Shown: in pieces, positions 8,598-17,432 of the stretch
How the letters are laid out: every line of letters begins with the position of its first letter
Numbering within the stretch: the stretch's first letter is position 1
Assembly (NCBI RefSeq): GCF_007741515.1
Contig: NZ_CP036263.1
Coordinates: forward strand, 4,141,178-4,205,177
Source of the DNA: Adhaeretor mobilis
GTDB lineage: Bacteria; Planctomycetota; Planctomycetia; Pirellulales; Lacipirellulaceae
Length of the DNA: 64,000 bases
Reading direction: 5' to 3'
The notes under the pieces: model-generated
What the model saw: only the letters and a program-made list of their open reading frames with translations
Databases searched by the model: none
What the model was told of the DNA's origin: nothing
Program-made: the position numbers and the translations under genes

Positions 8598-9956
8598 ATG
8601 TTCCTCGCCGCTCTGCCATTGCCATTTGCTCTGCTGTGCGTTTTCGCGCTCGGGCTGGTGCTTGGCGGGCTCGTGAACTGGGCCGTCTATTCCCTCGCAT
8701 GGAACCCGCGACCCATTTCACCGTGGGCACCGCCTCCTGAGCAGGCAGAGCCGCGCACTTGGCAAGATCGTATTCCTCTGTATGGATGGGTGCGGCTAAG
8801 ACGCGAGGCGGAGCTGCATGGGCGCGGCTTCTGGATTCGTCCGATCGTGATTGAATTAGCAATGGCCGTCGGGATTTGCGTACTCTACTGGTGGGAAGTC
8901 CAGCAGCAAGGCCTGGTGCACACTCAGCTGGTTTGGTTCTTTGACAGCGAGCGTCTCGCCAGTCTCACCCATGTGCCAACCTGGACGACACTGTGTACGT
9001 TTTTTTCGCACACGCTGCTGATCACACTCATGGCTGCGGCGACCTTTATCGATATTGATGAGAAGATCATCCCCGACGAGATAACCGTTATCGGAACCTT
9101 ACTCGGGCTCGTACTCGCAGCTGCGGTACCGATGGCGCTACTTCCCCAAATTGCTCCCCGGGCTGCAGCCCCCCCGAACTCCGTGGAGCTCGCACTGCCC
9201 CCAGGAATCAACAGACTACCCGCTGCGAGTCAGCTTTGTCTGGAGGCAACTCCCTGGCACGGACCCAATGCTTCGCGAGCAGTAAATCACTTTGTGACAA
9301 GCTGGCGGGGGCTCATCACGGGGCTCGCGTGCTGGGCGTTCTGGCTCGTCGCACTGACACCCAGAATCTGGCGCGGGCGTCGAGGCTTTGGTCGTACGAT
9401 TGGAATCATCGCAGCGCGCGTCTTGCGTGAACTGTGCCGCAAACCGCTCTCACTAATCGGACTCACTGGCATGGCCGTGATCATGGGCGTTTGGTGGACT
9501 GGCGGCGACCATTGGCACGGCCTCTTGTCGGCGCTAGTCGGCATGATCGGCGGCGGGGCGATGGTGTGGGCCACTCGGATCGTTGGTTTCTTTGCCATGC
9601 GACGCGAAGCGATGGGCTTTGGGGATGTGACCCTCATGATGATGGTCGGAGCGTTCCTGGGCTGGCAAGCTGGCGTTGTGATCTTCTTCGTGGCACCTTT
9701 GGCCGGACTGGTGGCGGGCATCATTCAATTGATCTTCTTCCGCGAGAACGAAATCCCCTACGGTCCCTACCTCTGTTTGGGAACGCTAGTAGTGATAGCT
9801 CGTTGGGCAGACATCTGGAACATGAAAACGATGGGTCTACAGGAACTCTTCGGCGCCGGCTGGTTCGTCCCCGCGGCTCTCTTGGTTGTCATGGCGCTGA
9901 TGGGTGTGCTTTTAATGTTGGTTCGTGGAATAAAAACCAAAATGGGGTTCGAATAG
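8598..9956 (+). CDS. Prepilin peptidase (A24 family), large form without zinc cysteines
   Basis: This 452-residue polytopic membrane protein has both aspartate motifs of type IV prepilin peptidases: DIDEKIIPDE after the second membrane region and GFGD (residues about 339-342) before a hydrophobic helix. It would cleave, and may methylate, type IV pilin-like or pseudopilin precursors at the inner membrane. Two oddities stand out. The cytoplasmic loop holding two CxxC pairs in PilD has no cysteines (a Pro/Trp/Arg-rich segment, about 35-75). An extra stretch of roughly 100 residues with extra membrane helices separates the two Asp motifs, so it is well above the usual 250-290 residues. No pilin gene is adjacent. 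Confidence 0.87.
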   Translation: MFLAALPLPFALLCVFALGLVLGGLVNWAVYSLAWNPRPISPWAPPPEQAEPRTWQDRIPLYGWVRLRREAELHGRGFWIRPIVIELAMAVGICVLYWWEVQQQGLVHTQLVWFFDSERLASLTHVPTWTTLCTFFSHTLLITLMAAATFIDIDEKIIPDEITVIGTLLGLVLAAAVPMALLPQIAPRAAAPPNSVELALPPGINRLPAASQLCLEATPWHGPNASRAVNHFVTSWRGLITGLACWAFWLVALTPRIWRGRRGFGRTIGIIAARVLRELCRKPLSLIGLTGMAVIMGVWWTGGDHWHGLLSALVGMIGGGAMVWATRIVGFFAMRREAMGFGDVTLMMMVGAFLGWQAGVVIFFVAPLAGLVAGIIQLIFFRENEIPYGPYLCLGTLVVIARWADIWNMKTMGLQELFGAGWFVPAALLVVMALMGVLLMLVRGIKTKMGFE

Positions 9957-9985
9957 GCAACTGCGAACAGGCAGTCGTGAAATCT

Positions 9986-10471
9986 ATGGGAAGTCCATTT
10001 CACACAACCGTTGAGAATCTCGATTCCGGTAGCGACTTGCTGCGGTGGAAACGCTACGGCGTTATCGTTGCTCGCAATGGCACTTTCGAGGCCGTGCATC
10101 TGAAAGCTTGGCCGAAGTTGATTGCTTGGCCGGAAATATGGCCCGTGGGCAGCCGCTATCACGTGGCAGGCACCGGCGATGCGTGCTGGCTGTATTACAA
10201 CCAGCCGCGACGATTTTCGAACTTCTTGGCCGTGAAGTATATGGTCTCAACCCGGGGGGCTAGCCTAGCCACATGTCAGACGGCCCTGCGAATGCTCGAC
10301 CAGATTGCGGAGATCAAACGGACGGACGCGATTTTGTGCGATGTGACTAATAGCAGGCTGAGCGATCGGCTGCTGCAACGTTTCGGCTGGGAGGCTCATC
10401 GCCCGCAGCGCTGGCACCGCAACTTCATCAAGCGGTTCTACGGCAGCTATCCTGGATCTTGCCAATACTAG
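9986..10471 (+). CDS. Conserved hypothetical protein, possibly GNAT-like
   Basis: The 161-residue protein begins MGSPFHTTVENLDS. GTG 9977 with AGG 7 nt upstream is an alternative start. The open frame extends far upstream only as a shadow of the prepilin peptidase gene. The C-terminal 60 residues (DAILCDVTNSRLSDRLLQRFGWE, then a His/Arg/Trp-rich tail) resemble the last strands of an N-acetyltransferase fold, but no clear acetyl-CoA loop (Q/RxxGxG/A) is visible. No signal peptide or membrane segment is seen. It lies between two envelope genes. Function unknown. Confidence 0.75.
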   Translation: MGSPFHTTVENLDSGSDLLRWKRYGVIVARNGTFEAVHLKAWPKLIAWPEIWPVGSRYHVAGTGDACWLYYNQPRRFSNFLAVKYMVSTRGASLATCQTALRMLDQIAEIKRTDAILCDVTNSRLSDRLLQRFGWEAHRPQRWHRNFIKRFYGSYPGSCQY

Positions 10472-10599
10472 CTCCCTAGTCGTGCTAGCAGCGCTGGGGA
10501 TGGCCTTGATCGGCCACCTGGGCCCTGCTACTTTCCCCAGCGCTCGCAGACTCCTGCGCGCAAGTTTCCAGCCCAATCTACGAGCTACTACTTGCAATT

Positions 10600-11424
10600 G
10601 TGTTCCGTTCACGCATTTTCATCGTGCTTTGTTTAACGCTGCTAACCAGCGGTTGTGGTCGTTTGGTCTTCAAGCCGGACCAGCCGAACAACGCCGTCGT
10701 ACAACAACAGATGCAGACACTCGCGCAAGAGAATCAAGAGTACCAGAGCCGCGCTCAGCAGTTGGACACGGATAACCAGGAGCTTGAATCGTTGCTCGCT
10801 CAATCGCGTCAGCAGGTTCAATTGCTCAATGAAGAGGTCGTTGCCACGCGGCAACAATTGAAAACCTCGTCCGACCAAGTCCTTGCGATGCAGAACAACA
10901 ATCGCGAGCTACGCACCAAGACCTCAGCACTGCTGGCTTCTTCGCAAAAACGCGCAGGAGCGGAAATTCGTGCTAACAACAGCCTACTCAAGAACTTGAG
11001 CGTCGATGGCATCCCTGGCGTGAGCGTTCGACAGGATGGAGACGTCGTGCGTGTGGAGATCGAAGGGGACCGCATATTCATGCCGGGTAGCCCTTATCTG
11101 CAAAATGGCGCCGATGCGGTTCTCGTAGGCGTTGCTCAGGAACTGCGGCGTAACTTCCCAGACCACATCATCGGCGTTGAGGGGCACACTGACGATCGCG
11201 AAACCCACTCACAGCAATTCCCCACGAATCACCATCTGTCGGCTGCTCAATCTCTGGCGGTCTATAATCTACTGGTCGAACGCAGTACGATGCCCGCGAC
11301 ACAACTCTTTGTGATCGGCCACGGCCCTAATCACCCAATCGTTTCTAACGCCAGCGACGAAGGCAAACGCCGCAACCGCCGGTTGGAATTGGTCGTCTAC
11401 CCTGAGCGCATTGCTCGGCGTTAG
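10600..11424 (+). CDS. OmpA-family lipoprotein with coiled coil
   Basis: The 274-residue protein starts at GTG 10600 with a signal peptide ending in lipobox LTSGC (lipidated Cys19). Residues 35-115 are a Gln/Glu-rich coiled coil. Residues about 150-270 form the OmpA C-terminal fold that binds peptidoglycan (EGHTDD, LSAAQSLAV, GKRRNRRLELVV). It likely tethers a membrane to the cell wall. A Pal-like or MotB-like role is possible, but the coiled coil and the absence of tol genes argue against plain Pal. An ATG-initiated shorter form is not apparent before the lipobox. Confidence 0.88.
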   Translation: MFRSRIFIVLCLTLLTSGCGRLVFKPDQPNNAVVQQQMQTLAQENQEYQSRAQQLDTDNQELESLLAQSRQQVQLLNEEVVATRQQLKTSSDQVLAMQNNNRELRTKTSALLASSQKRAGAEIRANNSLLKNLSVDGIPGVSVRQDGDVVRVEIEGDRIFMPGSPYLQNGADAVLVGVAQELRRNFPDHIIGVEGHTDDRETHSQQFPTNHHLSAAQSLAVYNLLVERSTMPATQLFVIGHGPNHPIVSNASDEGKRRNRRLELVVYPERIARR

Positions 11425-11433
11425 AGTCTGTGC

Positions 11434-11655
11434 TTCACGCGAGACAGCAGAAATACAGACCGGATGACCGGATTGACAAGATCAACGGGATCGATTTATT
11501 GAGACTCGATAGCGAGGATCACCTGGCTGGAGGCGACGTCTCTAAATGACCAATAGATATCAAGATTCTCCTGTCGATCTTGTACATTTTGTTGTCCTGT
11601 CCAGTCTAACCTCTGTCGTCTCTGCGGACTCTGCGCGAGACTTCTCTTACGCAAC
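11434..11655. repeat. Imperfect inverted repeat of 9-nt units filling the gap before hisH
   Basis: The 350-bp space between the lipoprotein gene and hisH is mostly one inverted structure. The left arm (about 11434-11505) and right arm (about 11558-11655) match when one is reverse-complemented; the clearest blocks are ACAAGATC at 11476-11483 and GATCTTGT at 11576-11583. Each arm contains tandem 9-nt units: a CARGAT-like series near the centre and a CGCAGAG-like series outside. No ORF spans it. A transcript would form a long hairpin. The same outer unit recurs near 36.3 and 61.05-61.25 kb. Confidence 0.6.
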
Positions 11656-11774
11656 TCCAGTCGATTAGGAAGCTGCTAGTCGTTTCAGGATGCGTCAGCT
11701 CTCGGTAGAATACGAACTTATCCCAGCAGACAAGCCTCTTGCTGGAGTGCAGACTATTCGACATTGAGAACTTC

Positions 11775-12395
11775 ATGATTGCGATTATTGATTATCAGAT
11801 GGGCAACCTCCGCAGCGTTCAAAAAGCGTTTGAACGAGTGGGGCACGAGGCTACGATCACTGCCGATCCGGTCGTGCTCGGCAAGGCTGATAAGCTTGTG
11901 CTGCCAGGAGTCGGCGCGTTTGCCGATGCGGTGGCCGAGCTGCGCCGGCGAGAATTGGTAAGCCCGCTGGTCGATGCCATCACTGCCGCCAAGCCCGTGC
12001 TGGGCATATGCTTGGGGCTACAGATGCTGTTTGAAGTGGGCTACGAAGATGGCCAGCACGAGGGTCTTGGCGTGCTACCGGGAGAAGTGGTGCGTTTTGA
12101 TGTACCGCGCGAGTTCAAGGTGCCCCACATGGGCTGGAACCAGGTCCACTACCAGCGCCAGCCACCAATCTTTGCTGGCATCCCCGATGAGAGTCACTTT
12201 TACTTTGTGCATTCCTACTACGTGAAACCGACCAACGAGGATCTGATCGCTGGCGTGGCGTCCTACCCCAACCCATTCTGCGCGATGATCTGGCGCGACA
12301 ACCTATACGCGACGCAATTTCACCCGGAGAAGAGCCAGAAAATGGGACTGCAAGTGCTGAAGAATTTTGCTGAATACGAATGCTCACAAGTCTGA
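11775..12395 (+). CDS. hisH: Imidazole glycerol phosphate synthase glutamine amidotransferase subunit
   Basis: The 206-residue class I glutaminase has nucleophile Cys79 in GICLGLQ and the His-Pro-Glu triad end (QFHPEKSQ). It supplies ammonia to HisF, which makes imidazole glycerol phosphate and AICAR. ATG 11775 (MIAIIDYQMGNL) begins exactly where the fold does; an upstream in-frame start at 11739 would add a non-conserved dozen residues. The hisA gene lies 111 bp downstream, but hisF is not in the window, so the his genes are only partly clustered. Confidence 0.95.
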   Translation: MIAIIDYQMGNLRSVQKAFERVGHEATITADPVVLGKADKLVLPGVGAFADAVAELRRRELVSPLVDAITAAKPVLGICLGLQMLFEVGYEDGQHEGLGVLPGEVVRFDVPREFKVPHMGWNQVHYQRQPPIFAGIPDESHFYFVHSYYVKPTNEDLIAGVASYPNPFCAMIWRDNLYATQFHPEKSQKMGLQVLKNFAEYECSQV

Positions 12396-12506
12396 CAAGA
12401 TATTAAATTCAGAGTGCTCCTGCCCCCAAGCCGCTAGAAATTGATCCGCCCGTTTGTGATAGTGGCGGAACAACAGCCCTTAGACTCTGACGCACAAAAA
12501 ACGACT

Positions 12507-13220
12507 ATGGAAATCTGGCCAGCCATTGATTTGATTGCAGGACGCTGCGTGCGATTGCAGCAGGGGGATTACGAACGGGAGACCGTTTTCTCCGACAATC
12601 CGGCTGCGATGGCGCGCTCGTTTCAGGACCTTGGGGCAAAGTACTTGCACCTAGTGGATCTCGACGGAGCCAAGGCGGGCAAGCCTTGCAATACGGAGGT
12701 CATCCGCGAAATTGTCTCTGCGGTCGATATGCAATGTGAAGTGGGTGGCGGCGTCCGAGACGAGGCAGCCATCGAGACGCTGCTTGATGTGGGCCTGACG
12801 CGCGTAGTCCTGGGGACTGCCGCATTGAAACAGGCCGATTGGTTTCGCCAGATGTGTGAGAAGTACCCCAACAAACTGGCTCTAGGAATTGACGCAAAAG
12901 ATGGTTGGGTTGCTACCGAGGGCTGGCTGGAAGTAAGTCAGACCAATGCCGTCGAGATGGCCAAACAGTTTGCAAACGTTCCGTTGGCCGCGATTATCTA
13001 CACAGACATCGCTACCGACGGCATGCTTCAAGGCCCCAACGTTGCTGCCATGGCAGAAATGCAACAAGCGGTCGATGTGCCGGTTGTTGCCTCAGGCGGG
13101 GTAACGACCGTCGACGATGTGACGGCACTATCTGAAGCAGGACTTGCCGCGGCCATTATCGGCCGGGCCCTCTACGAAGACACGATCACCTTGCCAGCGG
13201 CGCTCGCAGCCGCCCAGTAG
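12507..13220 (+). CDS. hisA: Phosphoribosylformimino-5-aminoimidazole carboxamide ribotide isomerase
   Basis: This 237-residue TIM-barrel enzyme performs the Amadori isomerisation before HisHF. Asp8 (AIDLIAGRCVRL) and the TDIATDGML segment hold the catalytic acids. The phosphate-binding glycines are at GGGVRD and ASGGV. ATG 12507 (MEIWPAIDL) fits the family start; the frame is open to 12441, but the extra residues look non-coding. It follows hisH in the same direction. Confidence 0.95.
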   Translation: MEIWPAIDLIAGRCVRLQQGDYERETVFSDNPAAMARSFQDLGAKYLHLVDLDGAKAGKPCNTEVIREIVSAVDMQCEVGGGVRDEAAIETLLDVGLTRVVLGTAALKQADWFRQMCEKYPNKLALGIDAKDGWVATEGWLEVSQTNAVEMAKQFANVPLAAIIYTDIATDGMLQGPNVAAMAEMQQAVDVPVVASGGVTTVDDVTALSEAGLAAAIIGRALYEDTITLPAALAAAQ

Positions 13221-13242
13221 GCAAGCCGGTAGTCTGATTCTC

Positions 13243-13261
13243 ACCTGCAAATCTCGCAGGT
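13243..13261 (+). terminator. Weak hairpin after hisA
   Basis: ACCTGC (13243-13248) pairs with GCAGGT (13256-13261) around a 7-nt loop, 22 bp after the hisA stop. The following bases (agcattcttt) are only moderately T-rich. It may be a weak terminator. Confidence 0.3.
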
Positions 13262-13461
13262 AGCATTCTTTCATGCACGCACATCTGTGGCAAAACAAGA
13301 TTTATTTGCGTCGTTTGCGCTCCACATGAGACAATAAAGCTTCAGGTATATATGGCCCCCAATCCCCATAGGTAAAGACGTCCCCCTGCACCAAACGGTT
13401 TCAAAAATAGCCTTTCTACGAATGCTTCCCAAGTTTCCTCTACTCTTCTCGGGAGAACCTC

Positions 13462-15567
13462 ATGGTTAGAAATGTCTCCGACCTTCGTAACTTTGCCGTG
13501 TGCGGTCACGGTAGTTCCGGTAAAACATCGCTCGTGGATACGCTGCTCGTTCGAAGTGGTGCCGTCAAAGCGAATCCCAGCGTGGATGCCGGAACGAGCA
13601 TTTGCGATTTTGACGAAGAAGAAAAGCACCATCATCATTCGGTCGAAGCAACCCTCGCACACTTCGATCACGCGGGAAAGCACTTCAATGTGATCGACAC
13701 TCCGGGCTACCCCGAACTAGTCGGCCAGATGATCGGCTCTCTACGCGCCGTCGAAACGGCTCTCATCGTCGTCGATGCCCACGCAGGGGTGAAAGTCAAC
13801 ACGCGACGCGCTTGGCGCGAAGCAGAAGAGGCCGGTTGCGGGCGCATTCTGGTACTCACAAAAATCGATGCCGATAATGTGAACATTCCGGAGATCGTCG
13901 CCTCTCTACAAGAAACTTTTGGCCCAAGCTGCCTGCCCCTGAACCTACCAATAGGCGTCAGCAACGATCTCAAAGGCATCGCCAGTACGCTCTCGCCACC
14001 TAGTGACGCAAGTGGTGCGGTGATGAATGTGCAGGCGATCCATGAAGCGCTGGTCGAATCGATCATCGAAGTCGACGAAGATGCCATGGAACGTTACTTC
14101 GAAGGCACTGCCCCTACAAAGCAAGAGCTGGCGGGACTGCTGGTACGCGCTGTCGCGGAGCGAACACTCACGCCGATCTTCTGCCTCAGTACGAAGCAGA
14201 ACATCGGCGTGACTGAACTCATGGACGCCCTGGCCGCTTTTGCCCCTTCGCCTGACCTGTTGCCCCGCCAGGGCCATAAGGGTGACGACTGGTTCCCACT
14301 GGATGCCGATCCCTCAGCACCGCTAGCGGCTCAGGTGTTCAAAACGCGTATCGACCCCTTCGTGCAAAAGCTTAGCTTTGTTCGCGTGTACTCTGGCACG
14401 CTCCGCAAGGATGCTATGATTGAGGCCTCGGCGACTCGCAAAGGGCTGAAGATCGCCCAATTGTTAGACGTTCAGGCTGGAGAAACGCACCCAGTCGAGG
14501 GCAATGGTTCACAAGAAGTAGGCCCCGGTGAAATTGTGGCAATCGCCAAGTGCGAAGAATTGCACACTGGAGATTCGCTCGGAGAGATCGAATTGCCGGA
14601 TTTGACTTTCCCAGAGCCGATGATCGCCCTGGCCGTCGAACCGAAAAGCCGCGGTGACGAGGCGAAGCTTTCGGGTGCTCTGCATAAGATCACCGAGGAG
14701 GATTGCACCATACATCTGGAACACGATCCGGAAACGAAGGAAATGGTCCTCACGGGAATGAGCGAGTTGCATCTAGCGTTGATCCAGGAGCGACTGCATC
14801 GGCGAGATCATGTCGATATCAAGACCCACGAGCCCAAGGTGCCCTATCGCGAAACGATTCAGACCAACGCCGAGGGGAGCTATCGTCATAAGAAGCAGTC
14901 CGGCGGGGCAGGGCAGTTTGCAGAAATACATATCCGCATGTTGCCGCTACCCGAAGGCATTGAGGTCGAAGAGTTCGCCACCAAAGATCGCTTTCCCCAC
15001 ATGAAGCGCACGCACTACGATCCCAAGAGCAACTTCTTATGGATTGACTCGGTAGTGGGTGGTTCAATTCCTGGCAACTTCATGCCGGCCATAGAAAAGG
15101 GCTTCCAAGAACGCATTCGCCAAGGCGTGGTCGCAGGCTGCCCGGTGCAGAATATATGCGTGGAAGTACACTACGGCAAAGACCATCCGGTCGATAGCAA
15201 TGAGACCGCCTTCAAAACGGCTGCAAGCAAAGCGTTCGCACAAGTCTTCAAGGAAGCACGACCCGCGATACTCGAACCGGTTGTGAACATGCATGTCACC
15301 GTACCCGAAGGCAACGTCGGCGATGTCTCAAGCGACCTCTCAGGCCGACGTGGCCAGATGGCTGGCATGGAGCAAAGTGGCGGCGGAATGACAACTATCG
15401 AAGCGAAAGCCCCGCTGTCGGAAGTGGCCACCTATGCCCGCACACTCTCTTCAATGACTGGGGGACAAGGCAGCTTTACAATGGAGTTCTCGCATTACGA
15501 AGTTGTGCCGGGCAATATCCAGCAGCAGATCGTGGAAGCGGCCAAACACAGCGACGAAGAGGAGTGA
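13462..15567 (+). CDS. Elongation factor G-like GTPase (EF-G paralogue)
   Basis: The 701-residue protein has the five-domain layout of EF-G, but its GTPase motifs are those of the EF-G-like paralogues. G1 is GHGSSGKTS (residues 15-23) rather than GHVDAGKTT; G3 is DTPGY (about 80) and G4 is TKID (about 132). Domain IV is present (KQSGGAGQFAEIHI) and domain V ends near GQGSFTMEFSHYE. Members resemble the second EF-G of Thermus; their role in translocation or ribosome recycling is not settled. The canonical fusA would be expected elsewhere, beside rps genes. The 3' end faces the ABC permease gene with 62 bp between stops. Confidence 0.9.
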   Translation: MVRNVSDLRNFAVCGHGSSGKTSLVDTLLVRSGAVKANPSVDAGTSICDFDEEEKHHHHSVEATLAHFDHAGKHFNVIDTPGYPELVGQMIGSLRAVETALIVVDAHAGVKVNTRRAWREAEEAGCGRILVLTKIDADNVNIPEIVASLQETFGPSCLPLNLPIGVSNDLKGIASTLSPPSDASGAVMNVQAIHEALVESIIEVDEDAMERYFEGTAPTKQELAGLLVRAVAERTLTPIFCLSTKQNIGVTELMDALAAFAPSPDLLPRQGHKGDDWFPLDADPSAPLAAQVFKTRIDPFVQKLSFVRVYSGTLRKDAMIEASATRKGLKIAQLLDVQAGETHPVEGNGSQEVGPGEIVAIAKCEELHTGDSLGEIELPDLTFPEPMIALAVEPKSRGDEAKLSGALHKITEEDCTIHLEHDPETKEMVLTGMSELHLALIQERLHRRDHVDIKTHEPKVPYRETIQTNAEGSYRHKKQSGGAGQFAEIHIRMLPLPEGIEVEEFATKDRFPHMKRTHYDPKSNFLWIDSVVGGSIPGNFMPAIEKGFQERIRQGVVAGCPVQNICVEVHYGKDHPVDSNETAFKTAASKAFAQVFKEARPAILEPVVNMHVTVPEGNVGDVSSDLSGRRGQMAGMEQSGGGMTTIEAKAPLSEVATYARTLSSMTGGQGSFTMEFSHYEVVPGNIQQQIVEAAKHSDEEE

Positions 15568-15629
15568 CATGGCGACTATAGGGAACACCACGGAGGCCAA
15601 CTTAAGGGGCGTTACCCAACAGAGCCATC

Positions 15630-17432
15630 CTAAGAAACCGGCACGAGCGTGACTGGCTTGTCGCTCAACGGGCGAGCACTCACCCGTCCCGCCTTGTGGT
15701 CGAATTGCTCGCTCAGGTTTTGCCACATCACGAAACTCGCAATCGCATACCCGCACGTGCCCAGCGCATAGGCGATGAACATGTAGGAGAACTCGCCGTT
15801 GCTGTTGAAGTATTCCGCACCAAAGTCCCAAGTGCCAAAGGTAGCAGGAAAGCCAAATAGAAACGGCATACAGGGCGCAAACATAATGATCATGATTTCG
15901 CTACCGGCACCTCCCCCAAACCCAGCCAGGGGGCAGCAGCACATGAGATAGCCGCCACCGAGGACCAGTAGCGTTCCCATGGCTGAGGCTGAGGATTGTA
16001 GAGTGGTCTTTGATCGCATGGAGAAATGCAATCCCAACAGTGCAGCGAACGAAGCACAGGCGAGGAGCGTGATGAGCATCGGCACGGCGACCAACAGATA
16101 GCTAGGGTTCAAAACAGCTGCCAGAGCCCAGGCGAACGCGATGATCGCCGTGGGCCAGCGCATGGCATACAGGCTGCCAAAGAATTTGCCGGCCAGAATT
16201 TCCTTCCCCGTGAGTGGGGTTGCCAGCAGTGACAACCAGCAGTCGCTCTCTTTTTCCTGAGTAATCGAACCGGCCGCCCGGGCGGCAAGCATCAGCATGA
16301 TAGCGACACCGATGCTCCCGACTAGGAAACTCAGGTACGCGATGAATTCGTCTCGCCGATAGTCCTGACTGCTGGTGATCGTTTCAAAGAATTTTACGAT
16401 CGTGAAGCCTAGTACCGTGGCTGCGATCAACGTGGCTGCGACGACGCCCATCCAACCGAAACGGGTGCGGGCAGTGCCAGCGAACGACTCCTTCCAAACC
16501 ACCGGGCGCTGTCCTAGGGCAGGACGCCAGCCTTGCATTAATTTCGAGTGCAACCCCGGCGGCTTGTTAGACTTCGTCTTCGAGCCGCGACCCGCTTCTC
16601 GGAGATGAACTCTCCGCACGGCTGCCGTCGCTAGCGCGATGCATCCAACCGAAAGAACTAGGTGCCAAAGCGTCATGTGAATAACGGGAGCAAAGTCAAA
16701 CGTCGAACCGACGGAGAAACGGTTGCCCATCGCCCCGATCATTACAATCAGAGGGTTGATCTCGTTGATTGCATTGAGCGCATCCGAAGCCATCGCGACC
16801 ATCGTGCCGCCGATGCCCCGTGAGGCCGGTCCCGCGGCCATGGCCGACAAGAACAAGGGCAACAGGAACAGCGCCGCCATCAGCAAGTACACGCGGATCA
16901 TGGCGTCCCGCGCTCGCGGAGACCAAACGGACACGCATACGCTTAGCGCGGTCACCAGCAGCACCGTGCTGCCGCCTATCAGGAAGCCTCCGGCGACCAA
17001 GTCAGCCGGGATGCCGCCCATCAGTCGGAAAAGAAGGAGGATCGGCAGGGAAACCAGCAGGAACTTGCCGATAAGCGTAAGCCGAGCGAGCGTCTTACCA
17101 AGGACGATCTCCATATTGGAAAGATCGCTAGCAAACAGGTACTCAATCGTGCGGCGTTCACGCTCGGTAGCGATCGTGCCCACCGCCATGGCCGGGGCCA
17201 CGGCAAGAATGGCTAACAACTGCATCCAACTGAACGACAGAAAAAAACCTGTCGCCAGATGCGATGATTGTTGAATACTGAGACTGCCCGCACTACGGAA
17301 GCTCGCCGCGCCGATGTAGCTCATCCACAAGATCAGCAGGATAAGCAGGGCGTACAGCACTCGCATGACGTAATAGCGCGAGCGGCGAGCCACGCTGACC
17401 AATTCCACTCGGTAAATCGGTCCAGCAAGCAT
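15630..17432 (-). CDS. ABC-2 type transporter permease
   Basis: The 600-residue integral membrane protein shows about a dozen hydrophobic segments. Two halves each contain the ABC-2 permease motif in which an acidic/Arg stretch precedes a coupling helix: TERERRTIEYLFASDLS in the first half and QEKESDCWLSLLATPLT in the second. This suggests a duplicated, fused permease pair. No ATPase gene is adjacent, so substrate and partner are unknown. ATG at 17432 (MLAGPIYRVELVSVARR) matches the usual N-terminus; the open frame continues to 17507 without support. Convergent with the EF-G paralogue. Confidence 0.85.
   Translation of the reverse strand: MLAGPIYRVELVSVARRSRYYVMRVLYALLILLILWMSYIGAASFRSAGSLSIQQSSHLATGFFLSFSWMQLLAILAVAPAMAVGTIATERERRTIEYLFASDLSNMEIVLGKTLARLTLIGKFLLVSLPILLLFRLMGGIPADLVAGGFLIGGSTVLLVTALSVCVSVWSPRARDAMIRVYLLMAALFLLPLFLSAMAAGPASRGIGGTMVAMASDALNAINEINPLIVMIGAMGNRFSVGSTFDFAPVIHMTLWHLVLSVGCIALATAAVRRVHLREAGRGSKTKSNKPPGLHSKLMQGWRPALGQRPVVWKESFAGTARTRFGWMGVVAATLIAATVLGFTIVKFFETITSSQDYRRDEFIAYLSFLVGSIGVAIMLMLAARAAGSITQEKESDCWLSLLATPLTGKEILAGKFFGSLYAMRWPTAIIAFAWALAAVLNPSYLLVAVPMLITLLACASFAALLGLHFSMRSKTTLQSSASAMGTLLVLGGGYLMCCCPLAGFGGGAGSEIMIIMFAPCMPFLFGFPATFGTWDFGAEYFNSNGEFSYMFIAYALGTCGYAIASFVMWQNLSEQFDHKAGRVSARPLSDKPVTLVPVS

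Noticed and set aside
9434..9985. Long frame upstream of the hypothetical gene at 9986
   Set aside because: It is the out-of-frame shadow of the prepilin peptidase gene.
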